Below are positions 17,020 through 26,500 of a DNA stretch of 41,290 bases, one piece after another. Position 1 is the first letter of the stretch. Every line of letters starts with the position of its first letter. Below the pieces are notes generated by a model. The model saw only the letters and a program-made list of their open reading frames with translations. It ran no database searches and was not told the DNA's origin. Source of the DNA: an uncultured Odoribacter sp. (GTDB lineage: Bacteria > Bacteroidota > Bacteroidia > Bacteroidales > Marinifilaceae); the NCBI GenBank assembly GCA_910578105.1, contig CAJTPD010000013.1:1-41290 (forward strand), given 5' to 3'. Made by a program: the position numbers and the translations under genes.

Positions 17020-18744
17020 ATGAAAAGAACATTAAGAACTGTTGCTGTATTAACATTGGCAGGGGTTGTTATTTCATCTTGCGCTTCTTTGAATAAGATG
17101 AAGAAAATGGAGAAAAACATTGCTTACAAGGTTACTCCTGAAGTGTTAGAAGCTAAAGGAGGTCAAGTAGATGTTAAGATTGATGCTACCATTCCTGCGA
17201 AATATTTTAATAAAAAAGTGACTTTGGTTGCTACTCCGGTGTTGAAATTCCAGAATGGAGGAGAAAAAGCTTATGAACCTAAAACTTTCCAGGGGGAAAA
17301 AGTACAGGGAAATAATGAGGTAGTTCCGTATACTACTGAAAAAACGGTGTCTTATTCAGGTTCAGTGCCTTTTGAAGAAGCTATGCGTGTTTCCGGACTG
17401 TATGTTAAGTTTGTTGGCAGCAAAGGTGCCAAATCAGTAGATTACGAGTCACGTAAAATTGCTGACGGTGTTATAGCTACTGCGACTTTGGTAGATAACA
17501 CTCCGGCTGCAGCTATTGGTGCAGATAAATTTGAACGTATTACGAAAGAGGAACAGGAAGCTGCTATCTATTATTTGATTAATTCAGCTCAGATTCGTAC
17601 AAAAGAAATCAAATCTGGGGATATCAAAGCTCTGGAAAAATTCATTAAGGACGCTAAAGTTGCTGAAGATATGGAATTGAAGAATATTCAGATTCAATCT
17701 TATGCTTCTCCGGACGGTCCGATGTCTTTGAATGAAAAACTGGCAAATAATCGTGAAAATGCTGCTGATAAATTCGTGAAAAATAACATGAAGAAAAATA
17801 AGGTAGATGAATATAAGAACCTGGATTTCTTCAAAAAATATGTGGTTGCTGAAGATTGGGAAGGATTTAAGAAAGCGATGGAGGAATCAAATATCCGTGA
17901 TAAGGAATTGATTCTGCGTGTATTGGCTATGCACTCAGACCCAGAAGTAAGAGAAAGAGAGATTAAAAATATTTCTTCTGCTTTTTCTACGATTGCAGAC
18001 CAGATTCTTCCGAAGTTAAGACGTTCTAAATTTGTTGTAAATGCAGAGCGTATTGGTAAATCAGACGAAGAAATCCGTGACTTGGCTAAATCTAATCCTG
18101 CTGAACTGAATGTAGAGGAATTGCTGTATGCTGCTACTTTATTTGATAATAATGGTGACAAACTGGCAATTTACGAAACTGCCATGAAACAATTTCCGAG
18201 TGATTGGAGAGGTTTCAATGATGCAGGTATGATTTTGTTTGAAATGGGTAAGATTGAACAGGCTAAGGCTAATTTCCAGAAGGCCGATCAGATGGCTGCC
18301 AATAATAAAGTGATTAAAAACAATCTCGGTGCCGTTGAATTGAAGAATGGTAATGTTAAAGAAGCTGAGGTATTGTTTGGTGCTGCTACCGGAGTGGGCA
18401 ATGAAGTAAATTACAACAAGGGTATTGTTGCCATCATGAAAGGTGATTATAAAGCAGCGGTTGATTATTTCGGAAAATGTAACTGTGAAAATGCTGCTTT
18501 AGCAAATTTATTGGCTGGAAATAACAGCGAGGCTGCTAAGAAATTGAGTGAAAACAAGAGTGATTCTGCTTTGGCTGCTTATTTGAAGGCTGTGGTTGCT
18601 GCCCGTAATAATGATACCAATGCGGTGCTTTCTAATCTGAAAGCTGCTTGTGCTAAGGATGCTGCTATGAAACAGTTGGCTGCTACAGATCTGGAATTTG
18701 CAAAATTGTTTGATAACGCAGATTTCAAAGCTATTGTAAAATAG
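17020..18744 (+). CDS. TPR-containing lipoprotein with OmpA-like segment
   Basis: The lipobox VISSC places the acylated cysteine at residue 21, so the protein is a membrane lipoprotein facing the periplasm or surface. Residues ~40-165 look like a beta-rich domain. Residues ~220-250 (IQIQSYASPDGPMSLNEKLA, then N-x2-R) have the OmpA-like peptidoglycan-binding pattern, interrupted by an insertion. From about 370 on, TPR-like helix pairs follow (FNDAGMILFEMGKIEQAKANF, NNLGAVELKNGNVKEAEVLF). Similar proteins are abundant envelope components in Bacteroidales; a structural or wall-anchoring role is inferred. Strong promoter upstream, strong terminator downstream and Lys/Ala-rich, well-biased codons suggest high expression. 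Confidence 0.85.
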   Translation: MKRTLRTVAVLTLAGVVISSCASLNKMKKMEKNIAYKVTPEVLEAKGGQVDVKIDATIPAKYFNKKVTLVATPVLKFQNGGEKAYEPKTFQGEKVQGNNEVVPYTTEKTVSYSGSVPFEEAMRVSGLYVKFVGSKGAKSVDYESRKIADGVIATATLVDNTPAAAIGADKFERITKEEQEAAIYYLINSAQIRTKEIKSGDIKALEKFIKDAKVAEDMELKNIQIQSYASPDGPMSLNEKLANNRENAADKFVKNNMKKNKVDEYKNLDFFKKYVVAEDWEGFKKAMEESNIRDKELILRVLAMHSDPEVREREIKNISSAFSTIADQILPKLRRSKFVVNAERIGKSDEEIRDLAKSNPAELNVEELLYAATLFDNNGDKLAIYETAMKQFPSDWRGFNDAGMILFEMGKIEQAKANFQKADQMAANNKVIKNNLGAVELKNGNVKEAEVLFGAATGVGNEVNYNKGIVAIMKGDYKAAVDYFGKCNCENAALANLLAGNNSEAAKKLSENKSDSALAAYLKAVVAARNNDTNAVLSNLKAACAKDAAMKQLAATDLEFAKLFDNADFKAIVK

Positions 18745-18784
18745 TAAAAGCTATTTACATTTAAATACTTAAAACAAAAGAGGG

Positions 18785-18820
18785 GAGAGGAACTGTACAT
18801 AGCAGTTCCTCTCTTTTTTT
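18785..18820 (+). terminator. Strong terminator after the TPR lipoprotein gene
   Basis: GAGAGGAACTG (18785-18795) pairs perfectly with CAGTTCCTCTC (18803-18813) across a 7-base loop, followed by a T7 run at 18814-18820. Confidence 0.9.
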
Positions 18821-18879
18821 CTGTTTGTTCCAAATCATAAATTAGTTTTTCTTTAACGTATATTTTACTGCTGTTCTTT

Positions 18880-18887
18880 TATATTTG
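18880..18887 (+). promoter_or_regulatory. -7 element upstream of the TlpA-like gene
   Basis: TATATTTG matches TAnnTTTG and lies 41 bp before the start at 18928. A good -33 box is not visible, so strength may be modest or regulated. Confidence 0.5.
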
Positions 18888-18927
18888 CTAAACAGGTAAA
18901 TTTGACGAAACAAAAACGGGAAATAGA

Positions 18928-20280
18928 ATGAAAGAGCTATTTATTTTTACATGGGTTATTGTTCTGTTATTTTCTTGTTCGCAGGATAATATGGTACAAA
19001 TAAGCGGACGTGTAGAGAATGGGGATTCCATTGTTAGTATTTGGGTGGAAGATAGCATCTATACTTTCCCTTTGGATGAAAATGATTCTTTTTCAGGAAA
19101 AATTCAGATGAGACAGAGTGGTTATGCAACTTTTTTGCACAACTCTTTAAATTTGTATCTTAGTCCGGGTGAAAATCTTGAAATTTATGTAAATGCTTTG
19201 AATTTTCTGGGCTCTTTGTATTTCCGGGGAAGTCTGGGAGGTATAAATAGTTATTTGAAAGAACAGGAAAGTGCAGTATTCTTTGATAAAGATTATTATG
19301 CCTTAGGTGAACAGGAATTTGTTCAGAAGATGAAGGAACTGATAGATGAGAAGACAAAGTTATTGGAAGCCAAGAATTTTAATGAATCTTTTACTCGTTT
19401 GGAAAAAGAACGGATTCGCTATTCTGTGGCAGAACGGGTATCTTTTTATCCTATTTACCGAAATCGGATACATCCTGCACAAAATTATCGGCCCGGAGTA
19501 GTTTTCTCTGAGTTTTTATCTTCATTTTCTTTGAATGATGAAGATCTGTTCGGAGCCAAGGATTATCGTTCTTTTTTGTTAAATTATGTTTATTTGCAGG
19601 GGACTAGTCGGAATAACACCCGGGATAGTTATTCAGACGGTATTGTAGATTATATACTTTCTACGGTGAATAATTCTACAATTAAGAATTTTTTGTTGAC
19701 GGAAATTGTATTTCATCATATCAGGGAGAACAATGGATTGAATGGAGCTGATTATTTGTTGTCTGTATTTCGCCGGGAGGTTACAGAGCCGAATAAAGTT
19801 GCTTATATGGAGGAAGTTATCAGTCATTGGGATAAATTATTGCCGGGTAACCCAGCTCCTTCTTTTTCGGTTCGGGACCAGGATGGAAATGAAATTACAT
19901 TGGAACAGTTTCGGGGGAATTATTTGTATATAACGGTTTGGGCGACCTGGTGTGTGCCTTGTAAATCTGAACTTCCTTATCTGGATTTATTACAAAAAGA
20001 ATACTTGGGGAGAAAAATAAGTTTTTTAACTATAGCTATTGATGATTTCGCCAATCAAAAGCAATGGAAAAATTTTCTGGCAGAGAATCTTCATGCAGGG
20101 CTTCATACTTTTGCTGATGCAAAGAATGAGTTTAATAAGGATTATATGATTATTAGTGTTCCCCGTTTTATTTTACTCGGGCCTGATGGAAAAATCATAG
20201 ATTCGAATGCTCCGCGTCCTTCCGGCCAGATTCGTCCTTTGTTGGATGAATTGGAAATAGGGATAACAAATTGTTTCTGA
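18928..20280 (+). CDS. TlpA-like thioredoxin-fold lipoprotein
   Basis: A short signal with lipobox LFSC (acylated Cys17) directs it to the periplasmic face. Residues ~22-110 form a beta-rich N-terminal domain of the kind that precedes TlpA domains in Bacteroidetes; residues ~110-300 are mostly helical. The thioredoxin domain begins near 305 (PGNPAPSFSVRDQDGNEITL) with the redox site WCVPC (Cys342, Cys345) and the cis-proline loop SVPRFILLGPDGKI. It probably reduces or isomerises periplasmic disulfides; its partner is unknown. The following small lipoprotein gene has its own promoter, so the two are not an obligatory operon. Confidence 0.9.
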   Translation: MKELFIFTWVIVLLFSCSQDNMVQISGRVENGDSIVSIWVEDSIYTFPLDENDSFSGKIQMRQSGYATFLHNSLNLYLSPGENLEIYVNALNFLGSLYFRGSLGGINSYLKEQESAVFFDKDYYALGEQEFVQKMKELIDEKTKLLEAKNFNESFTRLEKERIRYSVAERVSFYPIYRNRIHPAQNYRPGVVFSEFLSSFSLNDEDLFGAKDYRSFLLNYVYLQGTSRNNTRDSYSDGIVDYILSTVNNSTIKNFLLTEIVFHHIRENNGLNGADYLLSVFRREVTEPNKVAYMEEVISHWDKLLPGNPAPSFSVRDQDGNEITLEQFRGNYLYITVWATWCVPCKSELPYLDLLQKEYLGRKISFLTIAIDDFANQKQWKNFLAENLHAGLHTFADAKNEFNKDYMIISVPRFILLGPDGKIIDSNAPRPSGQIRPLLDELEIGITNCF

Positions 20281-20328
20281 GGAGGAGTTCTGCGTCCCGG
20301 ATATGTGTGAATTTATATTTAAAATGAC

Positions 20329-20357
20329 TTGCCTGTTTTAGTTTTTTACTATCTTTG
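20329..20357 (+). promoter_or_regulatory. Promoter of the small lipoprotein gene
   Basis: TTG at 20329-20331, an 18-bp spacer and TATCTTTG at 20350-20357 fit the Bacteroidetes consensus, 40 bp before the ATG at 20398. Confidence 0.7.
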
Positions 20358-20397
20358 TACAACATTACATATAAAATATTTACAATAAGTTATAAAG

Positions 20398-21081
20398 ATG
20401 AAAAGAATAGGTTTATTTTTTATTGCTTTAGCACTTGTAATGGGTGCATGTAATCCCAATCGGGTAAAAGTTCGGGGTAAAGTCCTGGGATTGACAGGAA
20501 CCGTAAAATTGTTGGCTGAAATGCCTGGTCAGCATGGATTGGTAGTGTTGGCTCAGCAGGATGTGACTGATGGAGATATAGAGCTTGTAACAGATTCTTT
20601 ACAAATTCCTGCTCGTGTATGGATTGACATTGCCGGTAAAAATACTTTGGAAACAATAGTTGATTCCAAAGATCAGATTTGGATTAAAGGAAAGGCTAAA
20701 TTTCCGGATCAGATTGAGGTAAAAGGTTCTGGCCTGGACACTGAGTATGCAAAATTGAAAAAAGCATTTAAGGAAAAATATGAAGAGGTTATTAAGCCTA
20801 TTGACAGAAAAATTCAGAAAATAATGGATAAAGAAAGGAGAAATACGGAGGATGAAGTAGCTTTAGGTATTTTGCAAATGCAACGTCTGCGTTCAGTCAG
20901 AGGTCGTGCTAATTATGCAAAAACCTTGATTGAAGCAAATCCGACTCAGGAATTATCACTTTTCTTGTTAAAGGATGAATTGCGTGATAGTATTGATTTG
21001 CAAAAACGTCTTTTCCAAAAGTTAGAAATTCCTAATAAGGAAAGTAACATTTATAAGAATATTGCAAAGCAACTGCAATAA
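20398..21081 (+). CDS. Small lipoprotein with DUF4369-like N-terminal domain
   Basis: The signal peptide ends in a lipobox with acylated Cys18 (VMGAC). Residues 22-115 (VKVRGKVLGLTGTVKLLAE through IEVKGSGLD) resemble the beta-sandwich DUF4369 that usually precedes a TlpA thioredoxin domain. Here the protein instead continues into charged helices (EYAKLKKAFKEKYEEVIKP...) and stops at 227 residues without a thioredoxin domain or CxxC. It may be a truncated paralogue or a partner of the TlpA-like lipoprotein encoded just upstream. Function unknown. Confidence 0.75.
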   Translation: MKRIGLFFIALALVMGACNPNRVKVRGKVLGLTGTVKLLAEMPGQHGLVVLAQQDVTDGDIELVTDSLQIPARVWIDIAGKNTLETIVDSKDQIWIKGKAKFPDQIEVKGSGLDTEYAKLKKAFKEKYEEVIKPIDRKIQKIMDKERRNTEDEVALGILQMQRLRSVRGRANYAKTLIEANPTQELSLFLLKDELRDSIDLQKRLFQKLEIPNKESNIYKNIAKQLQ

Positions 21082-21089
21082 AAGATAAG

Positions 21090-21108
21090 ACCATCTTTGA
21101 TGGTTTTT
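21090..21108 (+). terminator. First terminator after the small lipoprotein gene
   Basis: A short stem ACCATC/GATGGT (21090-21095 with 21099-21104, loop TTT) is followed by a T run to 21108, nine bases after the stop codon. Confidence 0.65.
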
Positions 21109-21132
21109 CCCGTTTTATTACTTAGTTGTTTT

Positions 21133-21158
21133 AGGGGTACCCTGGGGTACCCCTTTTT
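21133..21158 (+). terminator. Second, strong tandem terminator
   Basis: AGGGGTACCC (21133-21142) pairs perfectly with GGGTACCCCT (21145-21154), followed by T5. It insulates the following two-component genes from upstream transcription. Confidence 0.85.
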
Positions 21159-21171
21159 CATGATACTGGAT

Positions 21172-21202
21172 TTTGATTGTTCTGTAATAAATGCTATTTT
21201 TA
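21172..21202 (+). promoter_or_regulatory. Putative promoter of the two-component operon
   Basis: TTTG at 21172-21175, a 19-bp spacer and TATTTTTA at 21195-21202 (one mismatch to TAnnTTTG) lie 19 bp before the kinase start. Confidence 0.4.
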
Positions 21203-21220
21203 CCATAATATTCCTGGAAG

Positions 21221-22795
21221 ATGATTAAAAAGATAATAATCAAAATATTACTGATTGTGATGGTCGCTGCTTTTACAGCAGTGGTTATCGTTCAGTGGTT
21301 GTGGATTAAATATGCTATCCGGGAAAGGGAGAATAAATTTACTTCTCAGGTGTATGATGTTTTGAACCGGGTGGTGAATCAGGTTGATGAAATTAATTAT
21401 ATCAAATATCGCCGGGAGATGAATCAGCATTTGGGAGAGTTAAAGAGTTATAATGACATGATTACTGCCCGGCAAGGTAGTAGTACGTCCTCTTTCAGAG
21501 AAGAGTATTCCAATAAATTGTTCCATTTTCTGAATAATGACGTAAATCGCCTGAATGAAGGGCGTTCTTATCTGAATTCTTCAGCTTTTCCTTATGCCCG
21601 TTCGGGAGTCAGTAAAATGGTCGATCAAGAGTTTATCATACAGACCATTCGTTCTATGGAATTGCCTCAGCAAGACTCTACTTCGAAAGCTGATTTTTAT
21701 GTTCATTTTGGTCAGAAGTTGCAGGAATTTATGATTCGTCTTTTGAAAGAAAAAGATCCGGAGAATATTTCAGTCAGTCAACGTTTACAAAATATTGATT
21801 TGTCCGGCTTATTGGTAAATAATTTTAGGACCTATCGTATTAATTTACCTTTTACGTATGAGATTCTGACAAAACAAGATTTGCTGGATATGGTGAAAGC
21901 AGGACGGACTAAGAATCTTTATTATGTTGAATTATTTCAGCAGGATTGGTCCAGGAAAGATTATTATCTGGGGGTGAGATTTGAGTCGGTACAACCTGTT
22001 TTATTGGAAAATATGGGATGGTTGTTATTGGCTTCCGGTTTTTGTATGTTTGGTTTGATGTTCGTTTTTGTCATAACGATAGTGGTCATTATGCGGCAAC
22101 AGAAATTGTCGGTGATTAAGAATGATTTTATCAATAACATGACCCACGAATTTAAGACACCATTGGCTACCATATCTCTGGCAACATCTGCTCTTACGAA
22201 AGAAAAAGTATTGGACGACAGGGAACAGATTTTGAAGTTTAATGCCATGATCAGGAGTGAAAATAATCGAATGAATAAGTATGTGGAACGCATATTGCAG
22301 CAAGCTAAACTTGATCGTCGGGAATTGCAGTTAAATAAAGTAAAGGTGGAGGTTAACGAATTGGTACGTGAAGCAGTTGAGCATTTCTTTTTGTTGGTTC
22401 AGGAGGCCGGAGGTACTTTGGAATGTAAACTGGAAGCGAGTGATTTCGTATTATCGGTGGATGAGGTACATTTGATGAATGCCGTTTGTAATTTGATAGA
22501 TAACGCTATAAAATATTCCGGTGGACCTCCTGAAATACAGATATATACTCAGGAGAAAACGGATGCTTATGTGATTGGGGTCCGGGATCATGGGATAGGC
22601 ATATCGAAAGACAACCAAAAGAAAGTATTCAAAAGATTTTACCGGGTACCAAACGGCAATGTTCACAATGTGAAAGGATTCGGATTGGGACTGAGTTATG
22701 TGCGGTCTATTGTGGAATTACATAACGGGGTGGTTCGCCTGACATCGAGGAAAAATAAAGGAACTTTGGTTGAAATAGAGTTAAAAAAAGAATGA
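21221..22795 (+). CDS. Membrane sensor histidine kinase (RprX-like)
   Basis: Two transmembrane helices (about 7-28 and 267-290) enclose a periplasmic sensor of about 240 residues with no recognised domain. The HisKA region has FINNMTHEFKTPLATISL with phospho-acceptor His309. The ATPase domain has the N box (NLIDNAIKYS), G1 (DHGIGIS), F box (KKVFKRFYR) and G2 (GFGLGLSYV). The response-regulator gene follows after 17 bp, so the two are a co-transcribed pair. The arrangement resembles the RprX/RprY system of Bacteroides, but I do not assign the symbol. The signal sensed is unknown. Confidence 0.92.
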   Translation: MIKKIIIKILLIVMVAAFTAVVIVQWLWIKYAIRERENKFTSQVYDVLNRVVNQVDEINYIKYRREMNQHLGELKSYNDMITARQGSSTSSFREEYSNKLFHFLNNDVNRLNEGRSYLNSSAFPYARSGVSKMVDQEFIIQTIRSMELPQQDSTSKADFYVHFGQKLQEFMIRLLKEKDPENISVSQRLQNIDLSGLLVNNFRTYRINLPFTYEILTKQDLLDMVKAGRTKNLYYVELFQQDWSRKDYYLGVRFESVQPVLLENMGWLLLASGFCMFGLMFVFVITIVVIMRQQKLSVIKNDFINNMTHEFKTPLATISLATSALTKEKVLDDREQILKFNAMIRSENNRMNKYVERILQQAKLDRRELQLNKVKVEVNELVREAVEHFFLLVQEAGGTLECKLEASDFVLSVDEVHLMNAVCNLIDNAIKYSGGPPEIQIYTQEKTDAYVIGVRDHGIGISKDNQKKVFKRFYRVPNGNVHNVKGFGLGLSYVRSIVELHNGVVRLTSRKNKGTLVEIELKKE

Positions 22796-22812
22796 AATAA
22801 AAATCAATAAAT

Positions 22813-23502
22813 ATGACACAGAAAATATTGTTAGTTGAAGATGATCCTTGTTTTGGTTCAGTCCTGAAGTCTTATCTGGAATTATCTGATTATGATGTGA
22901 CTTTGTGTGTAAACGGGAACAATGGGTTGGAAGTTTTTCGGAAGGATAAATTTGATATCTGTTTGCTGGATGTCATGATGCCTGAAATGGATGGTTTTAC
23001 TTTGGGAAAGAAAATCCGGGAAATAGATACTACCGTTCCGTTTGTGTATATTACGGCTAAGAGTATGAAGGAGGATATGAAGCAAGGTTATGAGATTGGG
23101 GCAGATGATTACATTGTAAAGCCTTTTGATTCAGAAGTGTTAATTTTAAAGATTAAAGCAATATTGAGTCGTAGTAAACATGAGGAGGTTGAAATTAAAC
23201 CTAAATTCATTAATATCGGAGAGTATGTTTTTAATACGGAGTTGCGTACTATTTCTAAAAATGAAGAGCAGATAAAACTGACTCCCAAAGAAGCCTGGTT
23301 GCTGGAATTGTTGTATAATCATCGTGACGGATTATTGCCCCGGGATAAAGCTTTGATGGAGATTTGGGGTACCAATGATTATTTTACTGCCCGTAGTATG
23401 GATGTATATGTTACTAAATTACGGAAATATTTTAAAGATGATGATAAAATTAAAATTGAAAATGTACACGGGTCTGGTTTTCGCTTAGTGATTGAAGATT
23501 AG
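22813..23502 (+). CDS. OmpR/PhoB-family response regulator (RprY-like)
   Basis: The receiver domain (1-120) has the acidic pair at 10-11, phospho-acceptor Asp53 in LLDVMMPEMDG, the Thr/Ala switch (YITAK) and the conserved Lys in DDYIVKPFD. A winged-helix DNA-binding domain follows (about 130-227; KLTPKEAWLLELLYNH, SMDVYVTKLRKYF). It would be phosphorylated by the kinase encoded immediately upstream and activate or repress transcription. No target sites were identified. Confidence 0.95.
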   Translation: MTQKILLVEDDPCFGSVLKSYLELSDYDVTLCVNGNNGLEVFRKDKFDICLLDVMMPEMDGFTLGKKIREIDTTVPFVYITAKSMKEDMKQGYEIGADDYIVKPFDSEVLILKIKAILSRSKHEEVEIKPKFINIGEYVFNTELRTISKNEEQIKLTPKEAWLLELLYNHRDGLLPRDKALMEIWGTNDYFTARSMDVYVTKLRKYFKDDDKIKIENVHGSGFRLVIED

Positions 23503-23505
23503 GAG

Positions 23506-23547
23506 GAAAGTGTGTCAAAATTTTGAAGCAGATTTTGACACACTTTC
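23506..23547. terminator. Terminator hairpin between convergent genes
   Basis: A perfect 15-bp stem (GAAAGTGTGTCAAAA at 23506-23520 with 23533-23547, 12-base loop) lies between the response regulator stop and the stop of the convergent macroglobulin gene. Only a weak T run follows on the plus strand. Confidence 0.7.
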
Positions 23548-23551
23548 TTTG

Positions 23552-26500
23552 TTAAGGATTTACTACAATTTTTTCTGTATTGCTGAAAGCATTGTATTCC
23601 GGGGCATAAATGCTTTGAAAAGTGGCCATGCCGTCTTGGTAGGTACCGGCTTGATTGATCCAGACGGGATATTCAAGAACATAGGTTCCTCTGCTCAGAG
23701 CATTGAAAAAGAAATTTGTTGCCGCATTTTTAATTTCTTGGTAATATACTGTTCCAAATTTCCATTGATTACCGGATAGGGATTCGAGAGGTTCAAAACA
23801 GGCGGCTCGCAGGTCTTTGAGGTGCAGGAATTCCATATCCCTGTTTAAAGTGAGAGTTAGGCGAACGATTATTTTGTCACCTACTTTCAAGGGATGTTTG
23901 TCCAAAGGATACAATTCGGCCTTTCCCCGTGCATTGATTTTTTCGATGTATAGCTTTTTATCTACGCTCACTTCTGTTTTTTGTTTTTTTATTTGGTCCA
24001 GTTTTTCGAAATATTGCAGATACAGCCCGCCCCAGCTCGGAGCGTCTGTTTGTTTTGTCATTTTTACGGTGAGCATGTCTGGTCGGATATCCCCAGATGA
24101 ATAAGATCTTTTCAGGTATCCGATAGGATCGGTTTCGCCGGAAATAGATAGCTTTTGGCTACCCAACCTGACGGCTAAGTTTTCTTTTGTAGTAAGCAAG
24201 TCATTGCCTGTCAGCAGTAAGGTATAGATAGCATCTATTGTGGAAGGCACGCTACCCCAGTTTTGTACTTGTTTTTGCCGGAGTAACCATTGCTTCATCA
24301 GGTTTACATCTGCACTATTGCCTTCGGTCAGAATGAAAGCTTCCATGATGGCAGTATGTATTTGAACAGCCGAGTTTCGGTAATACTGATTGCGGTTATT
24401 GGGCCAGTACATACCATCTTCCGGTGTGGTAACAGCATATTGACGCAAAGATTTCAGTATATTTCGTGCTTCTTCCTTGAATCCGTAATTGTTCAGGGCA
24501 ATCGCAGATATGGCTTTTTCATAGAGTGAGAATGCCGCCCATTTTTTCCGGGTTAGGTTTATGTAATATTTGTGGGCCTCCAGGGCGTCTCCTAATGGTA
24601 TATCCCGGTAAAAACTCCGGGTGTAAAGATACAACAACTGATTGTAACTGATGTTATTGTTTTTAAAGTCGGTACTGATTTCCTTATCCAGATAGCGGAG
24701 TGCCTTGATTTGCATCTGTTTGATGGCCTCATTTGCTTGAAAATCGCCTACTGTAATGCTGCGTTCCAGGATAGTCAGTATGTTGGTTGTCATGAATTGG
24801 CTGGAATGCATACCTTTGAACCAACTCCATCCTCCGTCCGGATTTTGTAGTTTTTTTAGTTGGTTCACGGCTTGTTCTTGCAGATGGTGTAGACGGTTTT
24901 CGTCGAATAATTCAACCAGTTTTTGCATCTGTTCCGTTTCATTTTCTGCTTCCAGCATCCAGGGAGACGCTTCCAGTAAAATGGATTTCAGTTCAGCATT
25001 CTGTTCCAGCCGGGAAAGCAAGGCTGGTGTACCGGGGGTGTTTTTCCATTGGCGTATAGCTGCGGCTATAGCCGGATTAGAGCGAATGATTTTGTTGGCA
25101 ATAGTGTTCACATAGAATGAAGCACCGATGTCGGTAGCATTTTCCTGGCGGGGTTCGGTCAGAGCAGGCAGGGCCAGTACGGCATACCATATCGGGTTGG
25201 CTGATAATTCCAGTGTGAGTCTGTAATTTTTCCGGGAGGAAGAGGATGGATTTAATGTGTAGGTATGCGTTCCAGTTTGTGTGGCATAAATGGGGCACGT
25301 TGAAGTCAGTAGTACTTCGTTGGGCAGCACTGGGAGCAGATGTTGTTCGCCGTCATTAAATGTCTTATTGCCGGCGAAAATCCGGCAACCTATCAGGTCT
25401 GTATTTTCCGGAATTTTCAAGGCGAAGTCCAGGGTTTGATTTTCTTTGCCATTGATGCGGAAACCGGTGGTTTGTTTTTGAAGTATTTCTTGAGAGCCGG
25501 GCACGAACAATTCCACGCCTGCCGTTCCTTGTTGCAGGCTGTCGGAAAGGTTGCTGACCGTAACTTTTAGAATTGTTTGGTCGCCGCTTCTGAAGAAGCG
25601 GGGTAGATTGGGACGGACTATCAGAGGCTTAGAAGTGGTGATGTAGCGTGTCAAGGTTCCGTATGCCAGTTGCCGTGTGTAGGCCAAGATGTTTAGTTTC
25701 CACTTGGTAAGTGATTGGGGTACTTTGAAGCGGATATTCAGCTCGCCTGTGGAATCGGTCTGAAGTTGCGGATAAAAAAAGGCAGTTTCTTGAAAGTCAC
25801 TCCTGTAAGTAATTTTGTTACTCAGTGAGTGATCTTCTCCTGCTTCATCATCTTGTGAGGAGGCATCGGGAGCTACTTCTTGTCCCCGGCCCAATGCATT
25901 CATTGTCATTTTTTTTGCCCCCGTGATGTGTGGAATGCCTGCTTCTTTTTCATCATCAAAATCTGCAAACTCCATGGCAACGCTTTTAGTTGTTGTGAAA
26001 CGGGGATACAAATATTGGAATGTATTTAGCTTATCAAATTGAAAATCGGGATATTCCTGCAAACCAGAAATAGTGTAATATAATTTTTTATTGTCGGGTT
26101 GTTGATATTGGTATGGAATATTCCACGTGTAGCTATACCCCGGGTATAAGTAGGCCGGATGAAAGTTTATGGTATGCCGGTTCAGTTTGTCAAGAGAGGC
26201 ATCGTACATGAAAGCCAGGGCTTGAGTAGGGACGTTTTTCCCTTGTTCATTAAGGATTCGGATATTCCATTCTTCTTGTTGACCGGGTACGAGGTGATCC
26301 CGGAAAGTCAAGGTTTGAAAAGTCAGGTGTCGGTTGTTTTCCTGTTGATTAATTTGGATAGTTTCCTGAAAATCTTTTTTGTCCTTTACGTAAAAAATGG
26401 TTAGCCAGATGTTTTTGCCATATTCTGCCAAATAAGGAATATCAATGTTCATAATTTCATCGGACAAATTAGTGTATTTTCGCCGGATTATTTTTTTTTC

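Noticed and set aside
23492..23779. Plus-strand frame after the response regulator gene
   Set aside because: It is antisense to the end of the macroglobulin gene and crosses the terminator hairpin.
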